DNA from: Eremophila alpestris peregrina
Lineage: Eukaryota > Chordata > Aves > Passeriformes > Alaudidae
Length of the DNA stretch: 64,000 bases
Reading direction: 5' to 3'
Assembly: GCA_009792885.1 (NCBI GenBank)
Contig: WMCF01000015.1
Location: 4,665,076-4,729,075, forward strand
Positions 40,511 through 53,581 of this stretch are shown here, in pieces (position 1 is the first letter of the stretch; each line of letters begins with the position of its first letter). The notes beneath the pieces are model-generated. The model was not told the origin of the DNA. It worked only from the letters and a program-made list of their open reading frames with translations, and ran no database searches. The position numbers and the translations under genes are program-made.

Positions 40511-42626
40511 TCTCCTACACGTTAACTTAATTTTTTAATGTTTTTAAAACTTTTTTTTTGAGGTAGGGGAGGATTCAAGTACTTTGGCCACAACTGCATA
40601 ATTAAATTAAATATGGTCTTTGCTGTTTTAAGGTGGGGTGGCCATCTGACATAGAAAAGGATCCTAAAAAGTGTAATTAATAAATAAATTGTCTCCTACT
40701 GCAGGTGAGATAGGACACCCTCACTTTTTCCAAGATGGTGCCCAGCTTTACAGCCTCATTCTCTTCTTTGCTGCTCTTGTTTTAGTTTATGATCTGTCTC
40801 ATATTTTCCAGTACAGATGAATGTCGCGTATTTGTAGTGACAGCCAAAGCAAGGCAATTTCTTTCCAGAAGAACTGGCACAGTACTTTTCTTGGAACCTG
40901 GAGTCAGTTTGATGGAAACACTTAAAGAAATAATAATTAAAGTAGATCTGCAGTCAGATAGGAGGAAACAATAACCCTTGATTAGTGGAGACAGGAAGAG
41001 GAAATACCTTGGTTATGGAGCTGGGGCTAGTACTTCTTGCACAGGGAAAACTGTAGTAGTCCTTGTCTGCAGCCTCATTACTCTTGTAATTACTCTTTAC
41101 AGCCAGAGTCAAACAGGAAGCATCCCTCTGGTGCCTTCTCTCCCCCAGTGCCCACTGTCCTGCTTCCATTTAGCAAAAGTGACCTTCTCTGTCCTCATAC
41201 GTTTGTGCTTCCAACACTTTTGGCTTTTTGTCCACAGCAAGTACTAAATGAAATTAAAAGTGAAACAGAAGCATAAGCTAAACTACACCCTGTAGTATCA
41301 CAACCATGTGTCCTATAACCACAATAAAGTACTACTGTGATAAATCTTTAAGTAGGGGTCAATAAAGCAATAATACTGTACAGTGGAAACTGATCATTTA
41401 ATGTAATGACTGATTTATTACACCATTAACTAACACCATTAGCTTTGTCTTAGGACAGTTTGCTGAGTGCTGGTTAACTGCTGAAATAAACTGTTTCTTG
41501 GTGGAAATATTTAAATAAGAGCCTGTAAGTTATTGACCAGTGTAAGACTGGTCCTTCGGTCTACCAGAAAATTCAAGTCTGTAGTGCAAAATAAAACATG
41601 TATAATTTGGCTGTTTCAGTCATTATGGCATCAAAGACAACATGCAAATGTGTGAAAGTAAATACAATTAGTAAATAATAGCTTATAGCAACTGATGTAT
41701 AAAAATTTCACCTTTGGGAGATAATTTTTGTTTACCTGCAGTAATTAGGAAGTCGGTATGACAGGCAAAAACCTGGCAGACAATGCCTTTGGCCAGTAAA
41801 GACCTGTCATGGGACTCCTGCTCCTGATTGTATGACTAGAGGAATGTTGCAGGGCAATAGAGGATGTCTATGACAAAGGCGAGAAGAACTTGAAGTCTCT
41901 GATAGGAGGTAATGATAGTGGTAGCAGAGGGCAGAGACCTTGTAGCTGCCATCCAAGGGTCCTGTACTTCCCTCTGCATTGTCAGGAGGAGCCAGTCCCT
42001 GACTTGTGCCATTCCCAGCTGGAGATCATCCCTTCACTCATATCTAGCCTGTCTTTGTCACTGATCATGGAGTGCTTCAAAATTTTCTCTGGCTGAAGAG
42101 CTGTGAGCTAGCCATAGTCTGGGCTGGATCTAGACCTCAGGGTAGATCATTCTGCATTATGTGTTTACCAAGGCAATGATTTATTTGCTCCAGAGTGGAA
42201 TGGTTTATTAAGGTCTGTCTAGTAGAGATAGGACCTTACTGGGAAACAATGGAGTGTCCGTAAGATTACAGCTTTAAGAACATCAGATGTGTTTGTGACA
42301 GTTTTCTGACACACAGGCCAGCTGGCATGGGATAGCCTTTGACCATACAATTAAACCTTCCAGCTTCCAAACCAGGTGTCAGCATTCAAACTGAGCATGG
42401 CTCCTGATGTGTGCTCAGGAGAGAACTGTTTTGGGAGGGTCCTATTCTGTACTGGAACCATGCCAGGACGTGTTCCAACAATACTGGGAGATGATGAATT
42501 ATATTGCCCTGAAACATTTCCTGACACAAACTAATTTATTTTGCGCATGGAGTTTTAGAGTTTTAGAGGGCTGAAGCAAGTATGTTGGATGTATGCAACC
42601 ATCATATTTTTATTTACACTGACTTC
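40511..42626. other. Unique non-coding DNA
   Basis: No gene, RNA or mobile element recognised. Open frames are under 90 codons and overlap on opposite strands. Confidence 0.5.
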
Positions 42627-42946
42627 AGTAACAAAGGAACTGGGAAGGAGCAGCAAAGATTTGCTGATCATTCTTCATGATGGAACAAGTAATACTGACA
42701 AAAATAAAACCAAATAAAACTGATACTATAGACCAGCCTCCCAAAAGAAGGAGTATGCTGCAGGAATGTGGAGATACAGAGCCTGGGTTTAAGAAAACAT
42801 CTGTAGACAGGTTTTTGTCATTCTGTTTGTAGCACAGGAGGTGATTCAGTGATGTAGGTAGTCTCACTGCTTCCAAAATCCTGGAGAAGATGCTGTGGAG
42901 GCAGGGTGGTGCTGGGGTCTTTTGAAATTGATGACAATGATTTTGC
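42627..42946 (-). repeat. Left arm of a perfect 320-bp inverted repeat
   Basis: Compared line by line, this 320-bp segment is the exact reverse complement of 44619-44938; I found no mismatch or gap. Identity stops sharply at both ends. Just outside the inner end there is a short imperfect extension ('tgtcatg' shared, then three mismatches within eight bases). The segment does not resemble CR1, an LTR or any element I know. Stop-free frames through it, about 105 codons, occur in both copies simply because the copies are identical. Confidence 0.97.
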
Positions 42947-44618
42947 CGGACCATGACACACGTATTGGGCAGAAAATAGTGATACTGGAAGTAGAAATGC
43001 ACATAAAAAGAGTCAAGATTGAGCAGGAATAAAACTAAGATTGATACAGCATAGACATTCTCATAGGTGGCAGATAAGAGACCTGGAAATACAGAAATGA
43101 GAGTGGACAGGGAGAGAAAGTGAGCCTGTAAGGCAGTGATGGGAGAAGGTGTAGAGGAATTGGATGTGTGCCCAGTATGGAGCAGACTCTTGAGACTTGT
43201 GACTGGGGAGACAGAGGAGGCCCAGCAAGGAGAATGGAGAGGCTAGAGAAAGAACTCAGAGAAAGAAAGGAAACTTAGACAGAGTCCCTGTTGGATGCGA
43301 GGAAGTGTATGACACACTGGGCTTTAAAATGCTTATAAATCAGCATCAGGAACAACATCCTGCCAACAAATGCAGGATGAACAAAATAGAAACTGAAAAC
43401 TTCACTATCATCCTGGGAAAAAACACATTTTTAAATGCTGCCTGCCTCCTACATGGAGCTGAATGCATCTGAAAATATCCTCTAATTTGCATACAAATAG
43501 CTACATAAATTGGACTTGATCTTGCTTGTGGTTGTAAACAGAGGGATGGGAACAGGAGGCAGCACAGCATAGAAAATGTTATGCTGGACTCAATTTGCAG
43601 CTCTGCTCCAACATCACTTTCTGACCTCATGGGGGTGGGGAGACCATATACTTAAGAAATCTGACTCTTTCTGGGATATTAGAGTAGGACTGTCTTCCTT
43701 CATTTTGGATATTGAAAAGTTATACACCTAATATATTATAATTGTCTGAGATAATTACCTAAGGCTTGATTGATACTGAATGAAGAAAAATAGGTGGAAA
43801 GCCATTCTCCTCACCTATTAGAAATGCCTGTCATAGCAAAGATGAATTGCCCTTGGGAGAGGGATCTATTAGCAAACTTAAAAAGAGTACAGTGTAAGTA
43901 TATTGGATTCAAATGTTCACATGGTAGGTATCTGAATTACAGCAGATGACTCTAACCTAAATAGCCTCTTTTTCAGGAATTTGCTTGAAAATACCTATTG
44001 GCAATATTTAACATTCTCTGTAAGTGTGTTGAGAGCTTCAAATGTGGCATGTAATCATACATATTATTAGCAAAAATAGTCTCAAATTTCATGGTTTTAG
44101 CACTTGAAAGGTCAGATCTTATAACAACTAAAACATTGAAATCTCAATATTCCGAAGTGTTTTTCCCACTCCTTTTCCCCTCCGACTTTAGTCATTGAAA
44201 ACAAAAACATTTATGGGCTACTTTTATGCAGGCCAAGTATCACTGCATGCAGGTGGTGATGTTTTCTTCTAGAAATATTAAGTCTATTAGAAAGTAGCTT
44301 CTCTGACACTGTTATTTACAGTCTCAAACAGAAGTAAAATCTGGATCTAAATCTAATCTAAATCCATACATATACATATATAAATAAAATTTTATGTAGG
44401 AAATTGTTGTCTAAATTTAAACCATTTTGTTCCCTCTATACCTAACAGAGAGGTTCCTCCGAAAAGGCAAGTCATTGGATATTAAAATGGGCACCCCAGA
44501 CAGATGAGATAAATCCTTTGTAAATGCATTTTCGTTACTGACTACTGGGAGAACATGGTTTAGACTAGGGGATATTTATATTCCTAAACTTCAGACAAGT
44601 GTCTCATGTCATGATCTT
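42947..44618. other. Spacer between the inverted arms, 1,672 bp
   Basis: No gene recognised. The left third (about 43020-43320) is strongly purine-rich on the plus strand, whereas the sequence just right of the right arm (about 44960-45480) is pyrimidine-rich. Reversing the spacer would join these into one continuous pyrimidine-rich block. This is the basis of the micro-inversion idea given in the findings. Confidence 0.6.
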
Positions 44619-44938
44619 GCAAAATCATTGTCATCAATTTCAAAAGACCCCAGCACCACCCTGCCTCCACAGCATCTTCTCCAGGATTTTGGAAGCAGTG
44701 AGACTACCTACATCACTGAATCACCTCCTGTGCTACAAACAGAATGACAAAAACCTGTCTACAGATGTTTTCTTAAACCCAGGCTCTGTATCTCCACATT
44801 CCTGCAGCATACTCCTTCTTTTGGGAGGCTGGTCTATAGTATCAGTTTTATTTGGTTTTATTTTTGTCAGTATTACTTGTTCCATCATGAAGAATGATCA
44901 GCAAATCTTTGCTGCTCCTTCCCAGTTCCTTTGTTACT
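44619..44938 (+). repeat. Right arm of a perfect 320-bp inverted repeat
   Basis: Exact reverse complement of 42627-42946. The last shared bases are 'gttact', after which this copy continues 'tgagct' while the other reads 'gaagtc'. With 1,672 bp between arms, a stem-loop of 320 bp is possible in single-stranded DNA or RNA. Confidence 0.97.
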
Positions 44939-47900
44939 TGAGCTCCACATTGTGTACCTCTCTTGGCAGACTGCACATCCCTCTGTGCCCTGGATGGGCT
45001 TGACTGTCAGACTTGATGGTTCTCCTATGAAAGAGCCTACAACCATGACTGGGCTCCAATATTTTTCTTTTTTTTTTTCTGATACTGGTATGCATTTCTT
45101 GTCCTTTCTCTTCCTCTCTGCCTTTTGAATGCACATCTCTTATCTTTTATTTTGGTGCTGAATTGCCTGCACTTCAGTCCACATTCTTCTCTATTATCTG
45201 GTTCTCAAATATCTCTATCATCTCACATTGCTTTACCTCAGAGCTAGTTTCTTTCACACTCAGGGTCACTTCAACTCATTATTTTGGCCAATTTATAATG
45301 TGTGCTCTCCAGCATAGTAAACCTGTTCCCCAGCACTATCTGTCTGTGTATCACACTGCTTTTTCTGGTTTGTTATCATGCTCATGCTCCCATTTGCAAC
45401 CATTTTATGTAACCATTTTCATGTAATTTGTGCTGTGTCTTTGTGTTCTCCTGTACTTTCCCTGTTTCTCAAAGATAGACACCTCCACTAAAGCAAGTCT
45501 AAAAGCCTCAATACCTGGACAAATATCTGAAAGAACTTGTCAGTGCAGAGTTGGTGAGAAGGTCTCTGATGTTTGAGTAAACAGTTCCATAGAATACCAT
45601 AACATCTTTTTAAGTTCTCCCCATTGAGGGGTGATTGTTACACCCACCAGTTTCCAGGAGGTCCAGCCCTACCCATAACAATAAACAATTCCCTTGCTAG
45701 AACTCATATGTTGTTATTCCTTTGTTAGAGCTGAGCTGAAGCAAAGTCAGGAGAAGTCAAAGCCTTTTAGCTGTGCTTACGATTAAACTGTTGCAGGTGT
45801 TTGGATGTTTTTGCCCAGAAAGTTTACAGACTTGAAATCAACTAGCACAACTACAACCTCATCATCAGCTGGAGATACAGTGAATGAGGCAAAACCCATG
45901 CCTTTGATGTTCACATCATAATGCACACAGATATTCATGTCCTAGGATATCCAAAAAACAGGAACAATCCAGAAAGCACATGATAAAAACAGTGCTGAAA
46001 AAGATCAGGGAGAAGTACCAAAAAGAAGTAGGCAGAAATTACTCTTGCTGTGTTCATTTGAGAGGGTTGGGTCATTCATGCAGGTGCTCTCTGATGGGCT
46101 GGATGCTGTACAGCCCCTTTCCCTGGCAGCAGATCCTGACTCTCAGTGTTGTCTCAGACCAACGGAGATTTCTCCTGATATTAGAGAGCCACCAAAGCAA
46201 CCTTAATTGCTCATGTCATGAGATGGCCTCAGGTAGGCAGTTAAGGGAGTTCATGCACAAGGGACTCAAGAATACAGGTAGAAGCTTTTACAGAATTTCA
46301 TGGGAAGTGTGCCAAAAGGTTAGACTAGACTGTTTTTCCTTGACCTCCTAAGTGTGAGATCAAATCAAGTTTCTGAAAGAGGCATATGTCTGAAAGCTGA
46401 CACAGATCTGTAGCTCTAGCAGGGTAGGAGATTGGTATGGAGGGTAAAGAGCAAAGGATGTTTGGGCTGAGAGGCAGAGGAGGCAGAGGTACTCTGAGAG
46501 CAGCCCTGACTATGGCTTGGCCCCTTTCTGTTTCTGAATTAAACACTCACAATTCTACTTGAGGCCAGTGGCAAATTTAGGTCAAATTGAAAGAACAGCT
46601 CTGACTGAAGAAAGGCAAACAAAGAAAGAAAAAAACACCAAAAAAAAAAAAAAAAAAAGTTGGCAATGTCAAAAAGATTAGTTTCAGCATTCTCCAAGCA
46701 CAATGTTTCAAATTTTTTGAGTTGGATTCAAAAGGAGCATCTGCTGAAGTAATTCCAGCTCTCATAATCCTGGTGATTAGGATACTGGCCCAACATGCTG
46801 AAGACCCCAAAACCCTACCTGATTTTGAAAGGGAGTTTGAATATCTTTCTTTTAAGGAGACTTTTCCCACTGAAAAATCAAATTCTGCTTCTTAGGTTAT
46901 TTGACTATTCTTATAAACAAATATTCACTGTGAAGAAGAGGACTCCATAGGCTGTGAATCTAGAGGAGGGAAACCTGATCTCAAGTCTTTCTTCCAAGTT
47001 TCATGACAAGGGGAAATTGGTCCCAGATGAGGCTTTAATCAGCTTATTCTGGAGAGAGGTGACAAATGCTGCCGCATGCTTTTTGTGGTGTTTTTAATGG
47101 CTCCAGAACTAGTTTTTCATTATGCTTTTTTCCCTTTTCTTTATTTTGTTTTTATTTGTTTGTTTGTTTTTAATTCTTCTGTATCTGGAAATAAAAAAAA
47201 AACTTACCAATTCCAACTGAATGAAAATTTTCATGTTTTTTTCATCCAAGCCCCATTTGATTCATTTTGTGCTGCTTTTTTCCCCTCAGATTTTCATTTT
47301 ATTTCCTCAACTTTTTAGTTTGTGCATTGAACCAAAGAATAAGTCATTTCTGTGGCACACATTCGGCTTCCTACTGAATTTCCAATCCAGTGGAAATTCA
47401 TAAGGGAGAAACATATATTTTATATTTTCTTTTCTCCATAGTGTGGATGGCCAAATCCCTTTATTTAGGTCCTTGATTAATAGCACTGTACTGATTGTGT
47501 AAAATCATAATTTCAATATCAGAAATAATGACCTCATTGTCTGGCCCATTAAAAATAGCTCATGAAGGACACAAACCTCACAGATTATATTACTCTCCAT
47601 TATTCCACTTCTTGGGGAACTTTTTCTTTCTGTCATGCTTTATTGTACAAGACAGAAAATAAAATAGTTTTGCAATAATTTCTGGGCTGTTTTGCATAGT
47701 GCACTGTGCATCTTTTTTAATGTTTCAAATTCTTCAAGTTAGAAGCATATCCTAGCTTTACAACATTGGCCTTCCAGGAGCTTGTGGGAACAAAGGATTT
47801 AGAAAGTCTATGGTAAAGGGATTACTACACATTACTGCTGCTTAATGACTATTACAATGTGCAAATTCAGATGCCAGTGCCAAATCAGCACTTTCAGCAA

Positions 47901-50459
47901 GTAGTAAGGGAGATATAATAGAGAGGAAAAGTTTGAGTCACTAAATTTTTTAAGCAAGAGACAGGCTATTTCCTTGAGGATATATTTTTTTATTAATATA
48001 TGGTAACTCAGATCTCAAGAATGTTGAATCTTCTTCTGGATGTACCAAACTCTTTGCTGACTATCAAGAGAGGTAAAAGACCAACCTGGGCACTTAGTTG
48101 GCTAAATATGGACCATTGCCTGTTATTTGCATGTTTGTTGGAGAAGGCTGAAGAAGGCTTCCTGCTCTTTTGGGGTGTCCCTCTTGCCATGGTGCTTCCC
48201 CTCAGTGGACTAAGGTGCAGGAGCCCAGTGACCGAGGTAGAGTTTTCCATGCAGCTGTTCACACTCTCTCCAGCTGCCTGCCAGCCAGCAATTGTGATGC
48301 AGAGCCACAGCTCAAAAGGGAGCAATAATGGTGAACATGAGCAAGAGGGGGTCTTGAGATCAGGCTTGCTGCACGGTCTCACTTTCCCATGTTTCTCATT
48401 TTCTCATCTGTTGAAATAAGGATGATGGTAATTAATTTGCAAAGGTGGTGTGAAGTTTAATTATTGCATGCACTCCTCAAATGCAAGATAGCTTAGTGCT
48501 GTATTTCTATAGTGCCACTTTTTAATGTTGTATGGCAAATGACACATTACTCAGAAGCTGCTTGTATCTGAAAAGAAGGAGAGGCAAAGGAAGGTGAAGT
48601 AAGAGAGCTGTTGCTGGCATGCCTTTCACTGTGTTGATAGTATTGGTGTGGAATGAAAAGACTAATCAGCAAATCCATCTATTTTAAATACATCCTTTGG
48701 GAATAAACCAATTTTGAACTATTACCAAATGCACATGGATCCACTTGCATGTCTAGTGACCTAATGGATATAATACAGTAAGACTGCTTCAACAGCAATA
48801 ACATTTTGGACAAGAAATGTAACTCTTAAATCCTCTCCTGGTATAAACAGTGCATTTATAAACTGCTTGGCAGTGAAGGTAATTATCTCCTAATGAACAG
48901 AAAATTGTGCCTAGGGAAAAATGATGATAGACAAAGAGGAGTAACTAATTTTTAAAATGGAATTATACATGTATTGCTCTTATTATAATAGTTTTCTCCT
49001 GTTATGCTTTTTTCTTTCTATGTTCCACTAGACTATTAAATCAATAACAGTCTCTAATGTGTCTGAAAAAAGTTAAAGACAAATGAACTTCCCCATATGG
49101 ATGTAATATTTGCAGCCATAAATAAATTCTTACAGTTTTTGTCAGGCTTTTCACACACCCACAGATTCTGCTATCAGCTAGTAAATCTCTGTGTAAGACA
49201 CCATGGGATCAGATTTCCCTGGGTGAAATGTTGGCCAAACCAGAGAGAAAATAATGTTGCAGAGAAACTAGTGTTTCCAAGTTCTGTCTTCCCTTCCACC
49301 CCAAGTAGAATATTTTCTTTCTGCTTTTCTGCAGAATTTCCAACCATGATGTCTACTTGGAGGGAAGGCAAAGCAGATAGTGTTGCTGGTGTGCATTTTT
49401 TTGTGATAGAAGAGAGAATCTTGCTGAGTTGGACAGCTGGGATTTGAAAAGTCAGAAGTGCAGCAAGTCACCTGGAAACATTGCTGTATTTTCCTCTTCT
49501 AGCAGGACATCTGCTCAGCCAGATCAGTCAATGTGCCAAAAAAAAAAAAAAAAGCCTCCATGCTTTCTCCAGTGATGTTTAAGGGTATCTCTTGAGATTC
49601 CTCTGCACTGTACACTCTACACTGTACACACATTAATGCTTTCTGTAAAGGTTTGCTTGCAACCAATCACATAATATTTCATATTATACTGTACTTTCCT
49701 CCAGACAATAGCTCTTCACCAGTAAAAACTTTTCCTGGGAGTCACATGTGCAGATAGTAAAGCAGTGAGGATGCAGAGAATACTATGATCTCATCAGTGG
49801 CTCCACTAGACAAAATGAAATGGTACTCTTTTTATCAAAGAGAGGGTGAACATGAAGTATAGAACCTCGTTTTCTTTCTGGAAGTCAGAGCAATGCTCTG
49901 TGTGGTGTTACTACTGAATAATCCATTTATTTTTGCATCAAGGGATGCCACTAATTTCTCATTACTGGAAGTCGTTTCTTCTCCACAAAATATTTTCTTT
50001 AAATTTCTTTCCTTTTGAAGCTATGGCAATAGTAGCCATGGCTTTTACCACCTATTAGAATTATTAATGTTCCATAGTTGAGCTGTCTTTAGTAATTAAC
50101 AGATGAAAGGCAATGGCTCAATAACAATAAGACCTCTAATCAGCAGGGTATGTCTTATATGCACTGTGGACTTGTGTACACAAGAAGGATTTGATGATGA
50201 CAGCTACAGATTGGTTTCTACAATCACAGTCCCTCTGAGGGACTCTGTAAAATCCCTCCTCATCCTCTTGCTCTGAAGCTGGAAAAGTTACAGGATTAGT
50301 TATCACTTTGCTGACATCTTGACTGAATTTTGCACAACTTGTAATCACAGCATTCCTGGGGTGGAGATTTCCCCCATCTACCTCTGTTGGCTTGAGAGTC
50401 TCATTCCAGTGCTCTGTTATTCTCAGTGTAGACTCTCTCTGATGTGCCCACAGAAACCC
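44939..50459. other. Unique non-coding DNA
   Basis: Begins with a pyrimidine-rich stretch to about 45480. No gene or mobile element recognised in the remainder. Contains homopolymers A19 (46640-46658) and A16 (49538-49553) and a T-rich TTTG tract near 47150-47170. The 139-codon plus frame at 48000-48419 faces a 124-codon minus frame and neither has a recognisable domain. Confidence 0.5.
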
Positions 50460-50860
50460 TTCCTGAGCTGGAAGGGACCCACAAAGAACATTGAAGCCCA
50501 GCTCCTGGCCCTGGAGAATGCCTGCACCTCTGTTTCCCATCAACAAGGAAGTTGTTGACCACAATGAGGTCTCCCCTCAGTCTCCTCTTCTCCAGGCTGA
50601 ACGAGCCAAGAGATCCCATCCACTCCTCATACTGCTAGCCCTCAAGGCCCTTCATCATCTTCATAGCTCTCTTTTGGACACTCTTTGTATTTTTTCTATA
50701 GTGTGGTGCCCAAAACTGCACACAGCACTTGAGGCAAGGCCACAGCAACACAGAGCAGAGCAGGACAATCCATCCCTAACCCCCCACAACTGTACAGGGA
50801 TGTTTTGCCTGATGCACTCAGAACACAGCTGTCCCTCCTGGCTGATCTCCTCACATCTGG
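50460..50860 (-). mobile_element. CR1 LINE 3' fragment, antisense
   Basis: Starts with the antisense of the CR1 3' UTR ('cctgagctggaagggaccca'), then passes into the 3' end of ORF2 with the very recognisable 'caatgaggtctcccctcagt', 'ctcctcttctccaggctgaa', 'ttcatcatcttcatagctct' and 'tgcctgatgcactcagaaca' blocks. A stretch of the consensus appears deleted between about 50530 and 50550. The right border is approximate. The copy cannot code. Confidence 0.88.
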
Positions 50861-53581
50861 AGCTGAAGTTTTTGCTGGCACCTTTCCTTCTAGCACCAGA
50901 GATTTTAAACTCAGCTGCTTCCTGGTAGTGAAGTGTACACAGGAATGCATCAAAGTCCTTTCAAAACTAGTGTTTAACACACCAGTCCTATGTGTTCAAC
51001 ACATAAATAATTGTCTCAGATATGTTTTTTTACATCTGAGTGCATAACCTAACCCCTGGTTCTATATTTATACACTAGATAGTAGGGCCTAGATTCTGCT
51101 CCTCTTTTAACAGTTACCTAAATTCAGGACTTGACACTTTCCAAGACAGAAGTGGCTGGAGACATCTGCCATCCCTGTTTGTGTTCAGACCTTGCCTATG
51201 AAAAATATCATGACAGATTGGAAAACAGAGGCTGTATCACTGGGCATTACCTAAATGATGTGCCAGATGTGCAATCAAGTTGGATGCAATATTAAACTCC
51301 CTATTAATTAATTAAGAAATTTGGATATATATCTCGGCTATCTCCTGCTGAAGAATTAGTTAATCAATGCCCTGAAGTGCAGTGCATGTTTTGAAGCTGT
51401 CTGTTAGCAAAAGCCATTAGCAGATAGACATACATTAAGAGATCTGTCATGGACTGAGCACCCAAATACCTCTCACAGCCCTATCATGGTTTGGATAAGG
51501 CTGCATCTACACAGCAGAATTAAGACAGGATCGTGGTTTTAGCTGGAGCACTGTGCTAATGTAATTCCAACAGCTTCAGTAACAACCAATACAAGTGACA
51601 ATGTTGTCAAGTTTGTCCTGTGGTGTAGCCATAAAAGTGCATAATTCGGTGTCTTGCTACTGATTTTTATCTGTGCTAGCAAAATAGAGGTAGGACAGAT
51701 ATGCCAGCTTCTGCTTTGAGGCATGCAAGGTTTCTGAACCTTGATTTCAATGCTGAAAAAACCTGTGGGCTGGAGTTAGCTGTGTAATTCAGGAAGAGGA
51801 ACGAGGCCAGTTGGCAACTAATTTCTTGCTTCCTTTATTTCTCCAAGAACTAAATCAATTCTCCTGTCTGAATGGGGCTGCTGAAAAGCACAACCTTTTC
51901 AAAAGCTACTTTTCTCCCCGCTTCAAATTCCCCAATCTAAACAAGTTCCACACACTTCCCACTGGAAGAACAGTTTTAGAAAAATCAATGGATTGAAGTA
52001 GTCCAAGCCAGGAAAAGAGTAAGAATTTCCATTTGATGAATATTACTTACATAAAAATAAGTTTTTTAATGGAGAGAAAAAATGGGAGGAAAATGATTCC
52101 TTACCATAAAATAAGCCATGTATTTTATTTCTCATTAGTGGTGGAGCCCTTTAAGCTAAGCATTGTCTCTCTCTGTAAACCATGGAACCATGAAATAAAT
52201 TATGTGCATTTGCCTCCTCAAACACAATCCTCAGTTGCACTTTGCCTACTAATGTCTACTGGAATTACTTCTAATATTCCAAACCTCTGTCAAAATGTCA
52301 AACAGCTTCTTCTTCTAGAACAGAAAGAACTACCACAAAAATATTTCCTTCTTTTCCTCCAAAGCCATATTTTTTTGCATATGAGGTTTGGAAAAGATAG
52401 TTCACTCTGGGATTTATCTTTGGCATGAATGGGTTTTAGAGTTACAGTATTTTTAAGTCCTGGTAATTAGGGAAACAGAAGAACTAATTGAAATTTGTGC
52501 CTTGTTAAGATACAGATCTGACAGTGTCTTAAGCCAGGAATGTGGAATTGATTTTGTAGAAAAACCAATGTTGTGCCTCTATAATTTTTACAGCTTATCT
52601 TTTTGCCTTTTTTCTGTGTTTTTGCCAAATGTGGCTGACAGCATGGAATGAACTCTGAGTCTGTCTGTAGAGGAAGAGTAGAGTGGGCCTGTCATGATAT
52701 CCATCAATATTCCCACTAGAGATTCCTACAGCAGATTCCTGTAGTATGGTGACAGGTCACTCCATGAGAAACCCTAACAGGCTGTTTTATAAAAGGAAGT
52801 GTGAGACTGTCAAGGAGAATCCCCTTGGCCACATGTAAGTGTGACACGACACAAATTATTTCTCATATCCAGTCACTGCAGCAGGCATTTGACTGAGGCA
52901 TGGTGTCCCAGGAAAACCACATGCACAAATTCCTCCCACTGCATGGTGCTTCCTTTGCAACAACCTTGCCTTCTGCCGCATACTTCTTTCAACAGCATCA
53001 GACCTTCTCAAAAGAGCCCAAAGGAGGGCTGGCTGTCATGTCACCAGCTTTGGCTGATGGGACAGATGAAGGTGCCTGGCCTCAGTGCAAGGTGTACTCT
53101 AATGGGTTAAACAAAGCCAAGTTCTACTCCCTGGAAGCCAAGGAATCTGGGCTGGCTCAGAGATACCTGAAGTCTCATATACAGGCAAAGTGGTGTGTCA
53201 AAGTCATACATATGGTTTCTCTCTAATAACAGGGCAGATGCATCTCCTAGGTCTGACTTTTCAGAAATGTTAATGAACCCCAAAAAGCATCCCAAAACAA
53301 ACACACAAACAAACAGAAACAAATCCTGAGACACAAGAAAGCTCAAAGATAGAAGGAATAATTCTATACAGATAAATAAACTGGAGATTAAGACATGCAA
53401 GTTGTGACAACTTTTGAGAAAGAAAAAGAAAAGAAACCCCAAATGGTGGAGCATTCCCTGTTGAAGATACTAGAGAGACCCTAGGAATAACATAAGGCAT
53501 AATTCAAGGACTCTGAGTATTTCAGAATAATGCAAAGGTAACACTGAAACATCTCTGGTGGTGCAAATGAAAGCCTTTTAT
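50861..53581. other. Unique non-coding DNA
   Basis: No gene or mobile element recognised. The 108-codon and 131-codon plus-strand frames (52900-53226; 52033-52428) show no domain that I know. Confidence 0.5.

Noticed and set aside
44599..45003. 134-codon plus-strand frame covering the right inverted arm, with a matching 125-codon frame on the minus strand over the left arm
   Set aside because: The two peptides agree only because the DNA is duplicated. There is no domain that I recognise and the similarity ends exactly at the repeat border, so it is not evidence of a gene.
45590..45760. Possible second LTR end around 'ataacaataaacaattccc'
   Set aside because: Only an AATAAA-like signal is present, with no paired TG...CA borders, CpG-rich segment or recognisable family sequence.
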